From CAZTZL01 sp964617625 (GTDB lineage Bacteria > Zhuqueibacterota > QNDG01 > DSAB01), in the NCBI GenBank assembly GCA_964617625.1, contig CAZTZL010000046.1, positions 1 through 22,693 of the forward strand: a stretch of DNA of 22,693 nt, written 5' to 3'. This document shows, piece after piece, positions 1 to 7,000 of the stretch. The position numbers and the translations under genes are program-made. The number at the start of each line of letters is the position of its first letter. The stretch's first letter is position 1. The notes beneath the pieces are model-generated. The model was not told the DNA's origin. It saw nothing but the letters and a program-made list of their open reading frames with translations, and ran no database searches.

Positions 1-1394
1 GAAGCAACCGGTGTGGATGGATCGGCTGTCAGTGTAAAGTCCGCGGCATGCGTGCCGCCGATTACCACGTACGGGGAGGGATCGGTCAGATTCAGGTCAA
101 GAGATCCAGTATTCTCGACGGTGAAAGTATGCGAGATCGTTCCGGTGACAATATCCGCACTTCCAAATTCTGTATCATCCGAAACATCCGGTGTTGCATC
201 CCCGTCGGCAATGGAACTGCCGTTGCCCTGAACATCCATTTCAGCGATGACCGTGCCCGTTCCCTGAATGCTGAAGTTATACGGATTTTCATCCGAATCA
301 TCGTTGGCGATGCTGATTGTGGCGGATCGAAGTCCGACAGCCGAGGGGTTGAATTCGATTGTAAATGTGGTTGTGCCGCCGTCTGCAGCAACCGGTGTAG
401 ACGGATTGGCCGTTAATGTAAAATCCGCTGCATGGGTTCCGCCGATGACCACATAGGGTGATGGGTCGGTCAGGCTTAGCACTCCGTTTCCCGTATTTTC
501 GATTGTGAATGTATGGGAGACAGTTCCTCCTAAAATATCCGCACTGCCGAATTCTGTGTCATCCGAAACATCCGGTGTCGCATCCCCATCCGCAATGGAA
601 GTGCCGTTGCCCTGGACATCCATTTCGGATACGGCTGTGCCCGTTCCCTGAATGCTGAAATTGTACGGATTTTCATTCGAATCGTTATTGGCAATGCTGA
701 TCGTGGCGGTCCGAAGTCCGACAGCCGAGGGATCGAATTCGATGGTGAATGTTGTGGTGCCGCCGCCCGAAGCAACCGGTGTGGATGGATTGGCCGTTAA
801 TGTAAAATCTCCGGCGTGTGTCCCGCCGATGGTTACGTAGGGAGACGGATCGGTCAGATTTAAATTTCCGTTCCCTGAATTTCCGATTGTAAATGTGTGT
901 GAGACGGTTCCTGTGGTGATGTCCGCACTACCGAATTCCGTATCATCCGCTGCATCCGGTGTGGCGTCGCCGTCCGCGATGGAAGTACCATTGCCCTGGA
1001 CATCCATCTCGGGTGCGGTGATTCCGGTTCCCTGAATGCTGAAATTGTATGGATTTTCATTGGAATCATCGTTGGCGATGCTGATTGTAGCTGTGCGCAC
1101 TCCGGTTGCGGAAGGATCGAACCGGATTGTGAATGTTGTGGAACCGCCGCCCGAAGCAACCGGTGTGGATGGATTGGCTGTTAATGTAAAGTCCGCGGCA
1201 TGTGTGCCGCCGATTACCACGTACGGAGAGAGATCGGTCAGGTTTAAAGCTGCTCCGCCGCTGTTTATGATGGTGAATGTGTGGTTTACCGTTCCTCCGG
1301 CAATGTTTGCGTTTCCGAAGTCTGTGTCATCCGAAACATCCGGTGTCGCGTCGCCGTCCGCGATGGAAGTACCATTGCCCTGGACATCCATTTC
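1..1394 (-). repeat. Tandem 384-bp coding repeats (128 codons each)
   Basis: Four tandem units read on the minus strand: 1394-1011, 1010-627, 626-243 and 242 to beyond base 1. The spacing is exactly 384 bp each time. Stretches of DNA such as the one reading EMDVQGNG are nearly identical between units, so the copies are young or homogenised at DNA level and not only conserved as protein. Confidence 0.9.
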
Positions 1395-2051
1395 AGCTGC
1401 CAGCAAAGTACCCTGAAAATTCTGACCGGTCTGGTTTGCTGTGACATTGTTGAGCGTGATAGATGCGGGGGTCCAGTTTCCATACCCGGTTTTACTTGGC
1501 GTAATAGTAGTAGAAATCCCGCTGATCACCATGTGGCTGTAATTGCCGTTGGTGTCGGTGGTTTCGGTCAGGCCGTCGTGGGAAAATGAGATCGTGACGC
1601 CGACAATCGGATTTGTACCGTCCGTCACGGTGCCGGAAATAATCGGTCCCATCCCTGTTCCGGTGAGGTTGATGACATAAGGATTTTCGTCGCTGTCGTT
1701 GTTCGCAATCAGAATCTGTGCTGTTTTCGGACCCAAAGATGCGGGAACAAGTCGCACACGCATCCTGTCGTTGTTCCCGCTTGCAATCGGGCTGCCAGGC
1801 TGCCGCCTGATTTGGAACTCACCTGCATCGGGGCCCGTGACACTCAGAGGCACTGTGAGAGTCAGATTTGTCGTTCCGTTGTTGTAAATCCGGAATGTTT
1901 GATTGACGCCGTTGGTTCCTACATCCACACTGCCGCAATCCCATGTATCGCCGCTGGCAAAAGGATTTGTATTGGGATCGTCTACATCCATTTCCGGTTG
2001 TGCGAGAGCCGGTGCCGTAAAGGCCAAAAAGAGGATGAAACCCGTAATCAC
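1..2051 (-). CDS. Secreted choice-of-anchor-D-like repeat protein, partial (runs off left edge)
   Basis: I translated the minus strand from about 2160 to base 1 and found it open throughout. The visible protein begins with a hydrophobic signal segment ending in APALAQ. Then come one divergent anchor-D-like unit (about 120 residues), a carboxypeptidase-regulatory-like unit (ISGTVTDG at its start, about 1650-1395), and three complete plus one partial repeat of exactly 128 codons starting at 1394, 1010, 626 and 242. Each repeat opens with EMDVQGNG and contains VIGGTHA and ENPYNFSIQGTG. Such beta-sandwich arrays are known from large surface or secreted proteins of FCB bacteria; a structural or adhesive role is inference. 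The 3' end, where a sorting tail might lie, is outside the window. The first in-frame stop upstream is near 2160 and no ATG lies between it and the signal peptide. GTG at 2051 is the only standard start. CTG at 2129, which follows an AAGGA, would add a basic N-region, so the start is uncertain. Confidence 0.85.
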   Translation of the reverse strand, partial: MITGFILFLAFTAPALAQPEMDVDDPNTNPFASGDTWDCGSVDVGTNGVNQTFRIYNNGTTNLTLTVPLSVTGPDAGEFQIRRQPGSPIASGNNDRMRVRLVPASLGPKTAQILIANNDSDENPYVINLTGTGMGPIISGTVTDGTNPIVGVTISFSHDGLTETTDTNGNYSHMVISGISTTITPSKTGYGNWTPASITLNNVTANQTGQNFQGTLLAAEMDVQGNGTSIADGDATPDVSDDTDFGNANIAGGTVNHTFTIINSGGAALNLTDLSPYVVIGGTHAADFTLTANPSTPVASGGGSTTFTIRFDPSATGVRTATISIANDDSNENPYNFSIQGTGITAPEMDVQGNGTSIADGDATPDAADDTEFGSADITTGTVSHTFTIGNSGNGNLNLTDPSPYVTIGGTHAGDFTLTANPSTPVASGGGTTTFTIEFDPSAVGLRTATISIANNDSNENPYNFSIQGTGTAVSEMDVQGNGTSIADGDATPDVSDDTEFGSADILGGTVSHTFTIENTGNGVLSLTDPSPYVVIGGTHAADFTLTANPSTPVAADGGTTTFTIEFNPSAVGLRSATISIANDDSDENPYNFSIQGTGTVIAEMDVQGNGSSIADGDATPDVSDDTEFGSADIVTGTISHTFTVENTGSLDLNLTDPSPYVVIGGTHAADFTLTADPSTPVA

Positions 2052-2176
2052 GTATCCGAGAAAAAAACGAGGAAAATGAAACGGATTTTTTCGGCAGGCC
2101 GTATTGGTTTTTTGGTGTGTTTTAAACAGTTTAAGGATCCTTGTTAATATATTAAAAATTTATAACTTTGAGCTCG

Positions 2177-2194
2177 GTTTGCTTATACGCAAAC
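2177..2194. promoter_or_regulatory. Inverted repeat, possible operator (GTTTGC-N6-GCAAAC)
   Basis: A perfect 6-bp inverted repeat (GTTTGC at 2177-2182, GCAAAC at 2189-2194) flanks a TTATAC spacer, 126 bases upstream of the GTG start of the repeat protein and 415 upstream of the glycosyltransferase. There is no T-tract, so it is not a terminator. The 18-bp dyad has the size of a typical dimeric repressor operator; that role is inference. Confidence 0.35.
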
Positions 2195-2218
2195 GATGTG
2201 CCATATTGTTAACAGATA

Positions 2219-2243
2219 TGTGAAATTTATGACATATTTCACA
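2219..2243. promoter_or_regulatory. Inverted repeat, possible operator (TGTGAAAT-N9-ATTTCACA)
   Basis: Two perfect 8-bp arms, TGTGAAAT and ATTTCACA, are separated by nine bases. The outer TGTGA/TCACA resembles CRP/FNR-family half-sites, but the spacing (15 bases between the pentamers instead of 6) does not fit a standard CRP site. It lies 25 bp from the neighbouring dyad at 2177-2194. Confidence 0.3.
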
Positions 2244-2609
2244 AACAGTTATAATCTTTTGTTAATTAAGAACTTGTCACTCGTAATAATTTTCTATAAA
2301 ATAGCAATTTGTTGTTGATTGAATGCAAAAAGGATATTAAGAAAATCGGGATTAAATTATGAAACATTAATAAAGCGATTGATTGAATTTTGAAATGCTT
2401 TGATAAATGCCAATTATAAAATAATTTGCCCTCCAATTTTCTCCGGATTAGCGAAAAATGGGTTGCAAATCATTGAACAGATGATTATATTTTGTGGCAT
2501 TATTGAAACCGTTACTGATGCAATTGTCGCGGTGGTTGTTCATAGAAATAAACTGAGTGGTTTTATGCTGCTCTTTTTTAATAATGGATTTGAGTAATAG
2601 AGTCAGCGA

Positions 2610-3284
2610 ATGAAAGTCGGAATTGTCATTCCCGGTTACAATATTGACAGACAACTCCACAACGTTCTTTCAAAATGTTTCCGCCATGTGCCGCGAAAAC
2701 ACATCTATGTGATTGATGATGGGTCCACGGACAGGACGGCTGAGATTGCCAGAAAAGAAAAGGTAATTGCTCACCATCACGAATCGAATTTGGGTAAAGG
2801 CGCCGCAATCAAGAGCGGATTTCAACTGGCGCTGTCGGATGGCATGGAAGGCGTCATCATCATTGACGGGGACGGACAGCACGATCCGGATTTTATTCCT
2901 TCTTTTTTATTCATCATGCAGGAAACCGGATGCGATATGGTTATGGGAATGCGTTCGTTCCGTATTTGTGAAATGCCGGCGGACCGGATTTTATCCAATC
3001 GATTGAGTTCTCTGATTATCTCATCGATTGTGGGACGGCGGATCTTTGACAGCCAATGCGGATTCCGTCTGATACGAAGAAGGGTCATTGAAGAGATCGT
3101 ACTCGATACGAATCATTTTGAAACGGAAACGGAATTGCTTGTCAAGGCGGCGCGGCAGGGTTTCAAGATCGGATTTTGTCCCATCAGTGTTGTCAAGACA
3201 GCCTATAAAAGCAGGATCAGACGTCTGCCGGATACATTGCGTTTTTGCCGTTTGATAGGCAAGCTTCTCAGGGGAAAAAGGTAA
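2610..3284 (+). CDS. Family 2 glycosyltransferase (dolichol-phosphate-mannose-synthase-like)
   Basis: A 224-residue GT-A fold enzyme that should transfer a sugar from a nucleotide-sugar to a lipid (polyprenyl phosphate) or glycan acceptor at the cytoplasmic face. Visible motifs: the opening VGIVIPGYN strand, DDGSTD at residues 36-41, NLGKGAAIKSG at 60-70, the metal-binding DGDGQHDP at 86-93, and QCGFRLIRR near 150, which is typical of the DPM1/DpgS-like GT2 branch. It has no C-terminal membrane segments, so it belongs to the short soluble type. The ATG has only a weak ribosome binding site. The next gene begins 9 bases after the stop, which suggests co-transcription. Donor and acceptor cannot be read from the sequence. 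Confidence 0.88.
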   Translation: MKVGIVIPGYNIDRQLHNVLSKCFRHVPRKHIYVIDDGSTDRTAEIARKEKVIAHHHESNLGKGAAIKSGFQLALSDGMEGVIIIDGDGQHDPDFIPSFLFIMQETGCDMVMGMRSFRICEMPADRILSNRLSSLIISSIVGRRIFDSQCGFRLIRRRVIEEIVLDTNHFETETELLVKAARQGFKIGFCPISVVKTAYKSRIRRLPDTLRFCRLIGKLLRGKR

Positions 3285-3293
3285 ATTATTTCG

Positions 3294-3812
3294 ATGGTCG
3301 ATTCGATTGTTCATTTTCTTAAAAACGTTCCAGCAGAGGTTGTCACAATGCTGATTGCCATGCTGCCGATTGCCGAATTACGCGGCGCCATTCCGTGGGC
3401 GCTAACTTCACCGCCGATCGGGGGAGGGCTTCACTGGGCGACAGCTTATCTGTACGCGGTGATCGGCAACTTTATTCCGATTATTCCCATTCTTCTCCTG
3501 CTGGAGCCGGTTTCAAAATGGCTGAGCCGGTACCGGTTGTTCGACCGTTTTTTTACATGGCTTTTCAATCGGACCAGAAAAAGGGGGAAGGTTATTCAAC
3601 GGTACGAGGCATTGGGACTGATTCTATTTGTGGCCATTCCTTTGCCTGTAACAGGCGCCTGGACAGGATCGGTGGCGGCATTTATTTTTGGGATCAAGCT
3701 GAAATATGCGATTCCCTGCATTTTTGCCGGTGTTTTAATCGCAGGTGTGGTGGTCACACTGGCGTGTCTGGGAGTCATTAATTTTTTGGGCATTATGAAA
3801 ATCGGGGCGTAG
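3294..3812 (+). CDS. Small multi-drug export family membrane protein (COG2426/PF06695)
   Basis: A 172-residue integral membrane protein with about four hydrophobic segments. Family signatures are MLPIAELRGAIPWAL (residues 23-37) and the later stretch VAIPLPVTGAWTGS, both typical of the PF06695 small multidrug export family, whose real substrate is poorly known. It starts 9 bases after the glycosyltransferase and is probably in the same transcript. The end is unusual: codons for the last residues and the TAG stop lie inside the tRNA-Pro gene that begins at 3803. The reading frame is well supported up to that point. Confidence 0.85.
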   Translation: MVDSIVHFLKNVPAEVVTMLIAMLPIAELRGAIPWALTSPPIGGGLHWATAYLYAVIGNFIPIIPILLLLEPVSKWLSRYRLFDRFFTWLFNRTRKRGKVIQRYEALGLILFVAIPLPVTGAWTGSVAAFIFGIKLKYAIPCIFAGVLIAGVVVTLACLGVINFLGIMKIGA

Positions 3813-3877
3813 CGCAGCCCGGCTAGCGCGCATGCTTCGGGAGCATGAGGTCGAGGGTTCAAATCCCTCCGCCCCGA
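3803..3877 (+). tRNA. tRNA-Pro (anticodon CGG)
   Basis: Acceptor arms CGGGGCG (3803-3809) and CGCCCCG (3870-3876) pair perfectly, with discriminator A at 3877. The anticodon arm is CATGC, loop TTCGGGA, GCATG, giving anticodon CGG, which reads CCG (proline). The T arm contains GGTTCAAATCC. CCA is not encoded. The 5' end overlaps the last 10 bases of the upstream membrane protein gene, and a terminator follows directly. Confidence 0.95.
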
Positions 3878-3878
3878 C

Positions 3879-3913
3879 AAAAAGGTCTTGGATATCATTC
3901 AAGGCCTTTTTTA
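3879..3913 (+). terminator. Intrinsic terminator after tRNA-Pro
   Basis: The arm AAAAAGGTCTTG (3879-3890) pairs with CAAGGCCTTTTT (3900-3911) through one G-U pair over a 9-base loop and ends in a T-run. It begins two bases after the tRNA and probably ends the glycosyltransferase, membrane protein and tRNA transcript. Confidence 0.8.
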
Positions 3914-4286
3914 TGGTTGGAATTTTTTTCGAATTTCTCTTGATTTTTTAAACGGTTTCTATTATTTTCAATATATTCTTGGTATTACGACTCCCTCAAC
4001 TATACTTGCATTGAATAAGAAAAACTGTTAAAACGCATTGTTTCTGCATACAGAAAAATAAATGTTTCTCACTAAAAAATATAAGTCTGTATTCAGAAAT
4101 TTGTTTCTTATATAAGACGCAATTTGTAAAATGAGGATTGGCAGATAAGATAATGTTAGCAGTATAAAAATTCTATTTTTGATGAGCATGATAAAATTGG
4201 GCACTTCTTTATTATTCGTGCATATAAAAAGAAACACTTGATTTCTAAAAATATTTACTCACTTTTATTCCGGGGTTGATGAAAAG
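3914..4286. other. AT-rich intergenic region upstream of the oxidoreductase operon
   Basis: About 370 bases with no convincing gene. Open frames here are short, AT-rich and lack ribosome binding sites. The region holds one sigma70-like promoter candidate, listed separately; I see nothing else I can support. Confidence 0.6.
3979..4006 (+). promoter_or_regulatory. Possible sigma70-type promoter for the oxidoreductase genes
   Basis: TTGGTA (3979-3984) and TATACT (4001-4006) are spaced by 16 bases, matching 4/6 and 5/6 of the sigma70 consensus. The site is about 280 bases upstream of the first gene, so the leader would be long. In such AT-rich DNA a chance match is quite possible. Confidence 0.25.
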
Positions 4287-6005
4287 ATGAAAACAATCAA
4301 ATCAGAAGACATTTCCATTGTGCTGTGCGGACCAGCCGGACAGGGCATTCAAACTGCCGAAAAACTGATGGTATCGATTTTAAGAAAAGCAGGGCATAAT
4401 ATTTTTGCTACCAAAGAATACATGTCCCGCGTCCGAGGCGGGAGCAATTCTATTACCATCCGGGTCTCATCGAAACCGGTAAGTGCGCTAATCGACCGGA
4501 TGGACATATTAATTCCGCTAGACCGCGATGCCTTAAAGCATGTCTCTCATCGGATCTCACACGAGACGGTTCTCATTGGCGAAAAAGAAAAACTGATGCC
4601 TGATGTTGAAAAACTGCCCTGCCGGATTCTGGATATCCCTCTGTCCAAACTTGCCAAAGAGACCGGGGGAATCATCTATTCGAACGTGATTACGGTAGGG
4701 ATAATCTCCGGACTGTTTCAAATCGAAAAATCCCTCGTCCATTCATGTGTCAAAAAAAGTTTCAATCAGAAAGAAAAGGAAATCATTGATCGAAATTTAA
4801 ACGCAATCGATAAGGGAATTGATACAGCCTCCGATTTTAGTTCTGATCTCACAATCGATATAAAAGCTAAAAAAGAACCGGAGATCGGAAAGGAAATGAT
4901 TCTCAACGGCGGGGAAGCAGTCAGTCTGGGTGCTGTGGCCGGCGGATGCCATTTTATCGCCTCCTACCCCATGACGCCATCCACGCCGGTTTTGACCTTT
5001 TTGGCCCAGCATGCAGAAACGTTCCATGTGATCGCAGAGCAGGCGGAAGATGAAATTGCGGCCATCAATATGGCATTGGGCGCATCCTATGCGGGTGCAC
5101 GCAGCATGGTCACCACATCCGGAGGCGGATTTGCCCTAATGGTAGAAAGTTTGAGCTTGGCCGGTATGCTCGAGACTCCCATTGTGATTCACCTTGCCCA
5201 GAGACCTGGACCCGCCACTGGCTTGCCCACACGAACCGAACAGGGTGATCTGCTCTTCGCGCTTCACGCCGGCCATGGTGAATTTCCACGCGTGATCTTT
5301 GCACCGGGCACCCTCGAAGACGGTTTTTTTCTGACCCAGAAAGCATTCAACCTGGCGGATCAATATCAGATCCCCGTCTTCATTCTCACGGATCAGTATT
5401 TCATCGATTCCTATTACAATATTCCCAAACTGGATCTTTCGAAAATAAAAAATCAAGAATATATCATTAAAACCGGTCAAAATTACATCCGGTACGCACC
5501 TTCTAAAAACGGGATTTCCCCGCGCGGTATTCCGGGATACGGAGACGGTCTGGTTGTGGTGGATAGCGATGAACATGATGAAGAGGGGCATATTACGGAA
5601 AGCAGTCATGTTCGGACGAATATGGTGAATAAACGTCTTAAAAAAATGGATGCGCTTATCAGGGAAGCGCTGCCCCCTGAATGGATCGGTCCGAAAGACT
5701 GCGAAACGCTGGTGATCTGCTGGGGATCGACGGTTCATATCGTCTTCGAATCTGTTCGGAATGTGAATCTTGAAAAAATGGCCGTTCTGCATTTCAAGCA
5801 GGTCTATCCGATTGCTCCGTCCGTCTCAGATCTTATTAAAAAACCAAAACGGTTGGTTATGGTGGAAAACAATGCCACGGCTCAGTTTGCCCAGATTATA
5901 AAGACTCAATTGAACATCGACATCCCAATCAAACTCTTGAAATACGATGGTCTGGCATTTTCTGTGGAAGAACTTACCCAACGTTTAAAGAAAGTGAACC
6001 TATAG
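4287..6005 (+). CDS. korA: 2-oxoacid:ferredoxin oxidoreductase, gamma-alpha fusion subunit
   Basis: This 572-residue protein fuses the gamma and alpha domains of the KorA-type 2-oxoacid:ferredoxin oxidoreductases, which decarboxylate a 2-oxoacid (commonly 2-oxoglutarate) to the acyl-CoA and reduce ferredoxin, or run in reverse in CO2 fixation. The gamma domain (about 1-190) has GPAGQGIQ at 15-22 and SRVRGGSNS at 47-55. The alpha domain (from about 205) starts with NGGEAVSLGA and has SYPMTPSTP at 226-234, then EQAEDEIAAINMALGASYAG and TSGGGFALM. A C-terminal domain (LVICWGS, then HFKQVYP) completes the alpha subunit. The start ATG has a weak ribosome binding site. The beta subunit follows after 6 bases. 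The exact 2-oxoacid cannot be decided from sequence. Confidence 0.92.
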   Translation: MKTIKSEDISIVLCGPAGQGIQTAEKLMVSILRKAGHNIFATKEYMSRVRGGSNSITIRVSSKPVSALIDRMDILIPLDRDALKHVSHRISHETVLIGEKEKLMPDVEKLPCRILDIPLSKLAKETGGIIYSNVITVGIISGLFQIEKSLVHSCVKKSFNQKEKEIIDRNLNAIDKGIDTASDFSSDLTIDIKAKKEPEIGKEMILNGGEAVSLGAVAGGCHFIASYPMTPSTPVLTFLAQHAETFHVIAEQAEDEIAAINMALGASYAGARSMVTTSGGGFALMVESLSLAGMLETPIVIHLAQRPGPATGLPTRTEQGDLLFALHAGHGEFPRVIFAPGTLEDGFFLTQKAFNLADQYQIPVFILTDQYFIDSYYNIPKLDLSKIKNQEYIIKTGQNYIRYAPSKNGISPRGIPGYGDGLVVVDSDEHDEEGHITESSHVRTNMVNKRLKKMDALIREALPPEWIGPKDCETLVICWGSTVHIVFESVRNVNLEKMAVLHFKQVYPIAPSVSDLIKKPKRLVMVENNATAQFAQIIKTQLNIDIPIKLLKYDGLAFSVEELTQRLKKVNL

Positions 6006-6011
6006 GAGAAT

Positions 6012-6881
6012 ATGATGGATATCAATAGCTATGATATAGGCAATATCGATATCGCCTGGTGCCCCGGATGCGGAAATTTCACCATATGGAAAGTTTTAAA
6101 GGAAACACTTTCCGAACTCGATCTCGAACCCCGGGAAGTGGTGATCGTTTCGGGAATCGGCCAGGCAGCCAAAATGCCCCACTACTTGAAATGTCATACA
6201 TTCAACGGACTTCACGGTAGGTCGCTTCCTCCGGCGACTGGGATCAAGGCCGTCAATCCCAAACTAACTGTTATCGCGGAGAGTGGCGATGGTGATATGT
6301 ACGGCGAAGGGGGAAACCATTTTATCCATACAATTCGAAGAAATCCGAATATCATCAACATTGTGCACAACAACATGGTCTATGGACTGACCAAAGGCCA
6401 GGCCTCACCAACCAGCCAGCTTGGATTTGTTACCCCTGTGCAAGTGAACGGTGTTATTCTTGAACCACTAAATCCGATCACAGTGGCTATAGCTCTAAAT
6501 GCTTCTTTTGTAGCGAGAACGAGCACTGTAGATACGGATCAGATGAAAATGATTTTCAAAAAAGCCATTCAGCACAAAGGCTACGCATTGGTCGATGTGT
6601 TTCATCCTTGCGTGTCGTTCAACAAGATTAACACTTATCAATGGTTCAGGGAAAACACCTATTATTTGGAGAAATCCTATGATCCCAAAAATAAATTTGA
6701 TGCGTTCAAACGCGCTTCCGAAACGGAAAAACTGCCGCTGGGGATTTTTTATATCAATCGCGACAAATCTTCTTTTGAAGAAAGCTTGAATGTCTATCAA
6801 GAAAGCAATGAATCGTTGTTTTCAAGACACGCGGAACTGAGCCGTCTACAGGAATTTATCAATAAGAAAAAAGAGGAATGA
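6012..6881 (+). CDS. korB: 2-oxoacid:ferredoxin oxidoreductase, beta (TPP-binding) subunit
   Basis: A 289-residue beta subunit that binds thiamine pyrophosphate and the catalytic [4Fe-4S] cluster and pairs with the preceding gamma-alpha subunit. CPGCG gives cysteines at 17 and 20. GDGDMYGEGGNH at 92-103 with NNMVYGLTKGQASPTS is the TPP/Mg signature. HPCVSFN supplies a cysteine at 200. The motif that usually reads SGIGC reads SGIGQ here (Gln51), with a Cys at 61 in LKCHTFNGLHGR. A GGAG ribosome binding site precedes two adjacent ATG codons (6012 and 6015); either may be used. Spacing of 6 bases to the alpha gene indicates one operon. Confidence 0.92.
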   Translation: MMDINSYDIGNIDIAWCPGCGNFTIWKVLKETLSELDLEPREVVIVSGIGQAAKMPHYLKCHTFNGLHGRSLPPATGIKAVNPKLTVIAESGDGDMYGEGGNHFIHTIRRNPNIINIVHNNMVYGLTKGQASPTSQLGFVTPVQVNGVILEPLNPITVAIALNASFVARTSTVDTDQMKMIFKKAIQHKGYALVDVFHPCVSFNKINTYQWFRENTYYLEKSYDPKNKFDAFKRASETEKLPLGIFYINRDKSSFEESLNVYQESNESLFSRHAELSRLQEFINKKKEE

Positions 6882-6953
6882 TAAAAAACAAAATGGCAAA
6901 TTTTTAAAAGTGACGTTATCTATAGCCACTGTTTTAATTTTTGTGATTGGTTT

Positions 6954-6996
6954 AACCTCCCGACATAGTTATGTAATCCATGCCGGGAGGTTTTTT
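6954..6996. terminator. Bidirectional intrinsic terminator between convergent genes
   Basis: AACCTCCCG (6954-6962) pairs with CGGGAGGTT (6984-6992) over a 21-base loop and is followed by a T-run. It sits between the oxidoreductase operon on plus and the end of the VCBS protein gene on minus. The plus-strand T-run is strong. On the minus strand the hairpin lies just after the stop codon with a weaker tail, so it may serve both. Confidence 0.75.
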
Positions 6997-7000
6997 GATT

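Larger units (their letters stand above)
2052..2609. other. AT-rich divergent intergenic region
   Basis: About 560 bases separate the minus-strand repeat protein from the plus-strand glycosyltransferase. Both promoters should lie here. The short open frames inside have no family resemblance, no good ribosome binding site and low-complexity composition, so I do not call them. The notable content is two dyad symmetries listed separately. If the repeat protein starts at CTG 2129, its first codons take up the left edge of this stretch. Confidence 0.6.

Noticed and set aside
1..1394. CRISPR-like periodicity
   Set aside because: The period is 384 bases, in frame and coding; it is a protein repeat, not a repeat-spacer array.
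13..1589. Plus-strand ORFs across the repeat region (for example 1036-1416)
   Set aside because: They repeat only because they are antisense to the 128-codon repeats; the minus frame gives coherent anchor-D-like domains and a signal peptide.
2141..2170. Bacteroidetes-type promoter match (TTG, 19 bases, TAACTTTG)
   Set aside because: About 440 bases from the plus-strand gene, with only a partial -33 element; not strong enough to list.
2400..2660. Small ORFs on both strands before the glycosyltransferase gene
   Set aside because: No ribosome binding site, no family resemblance, AT-driven composition.
3596..3898. Minus-strand ORF with GRRDLNPRPHAPEACALAGL
   Set aside because: This peptide is the antisense translation of tRNA-Pro, a well-known false ORF; the rest is antisense to the membrane protein gene.
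4028..4237. Minus-strand ORF of 69 codons rich in Ile, Phe and Asn
   Set aside because: It has AT-rich composition with no ribosome binding site and no domain; likely a by-product of AT-rich intergenic DNA.
5136..5792. 218-codon minus-strand ORF inside the oxidoreductase alpha gene
   Set aside because: Fully antisense to a strongly conserved gene and without recognisable motifs.
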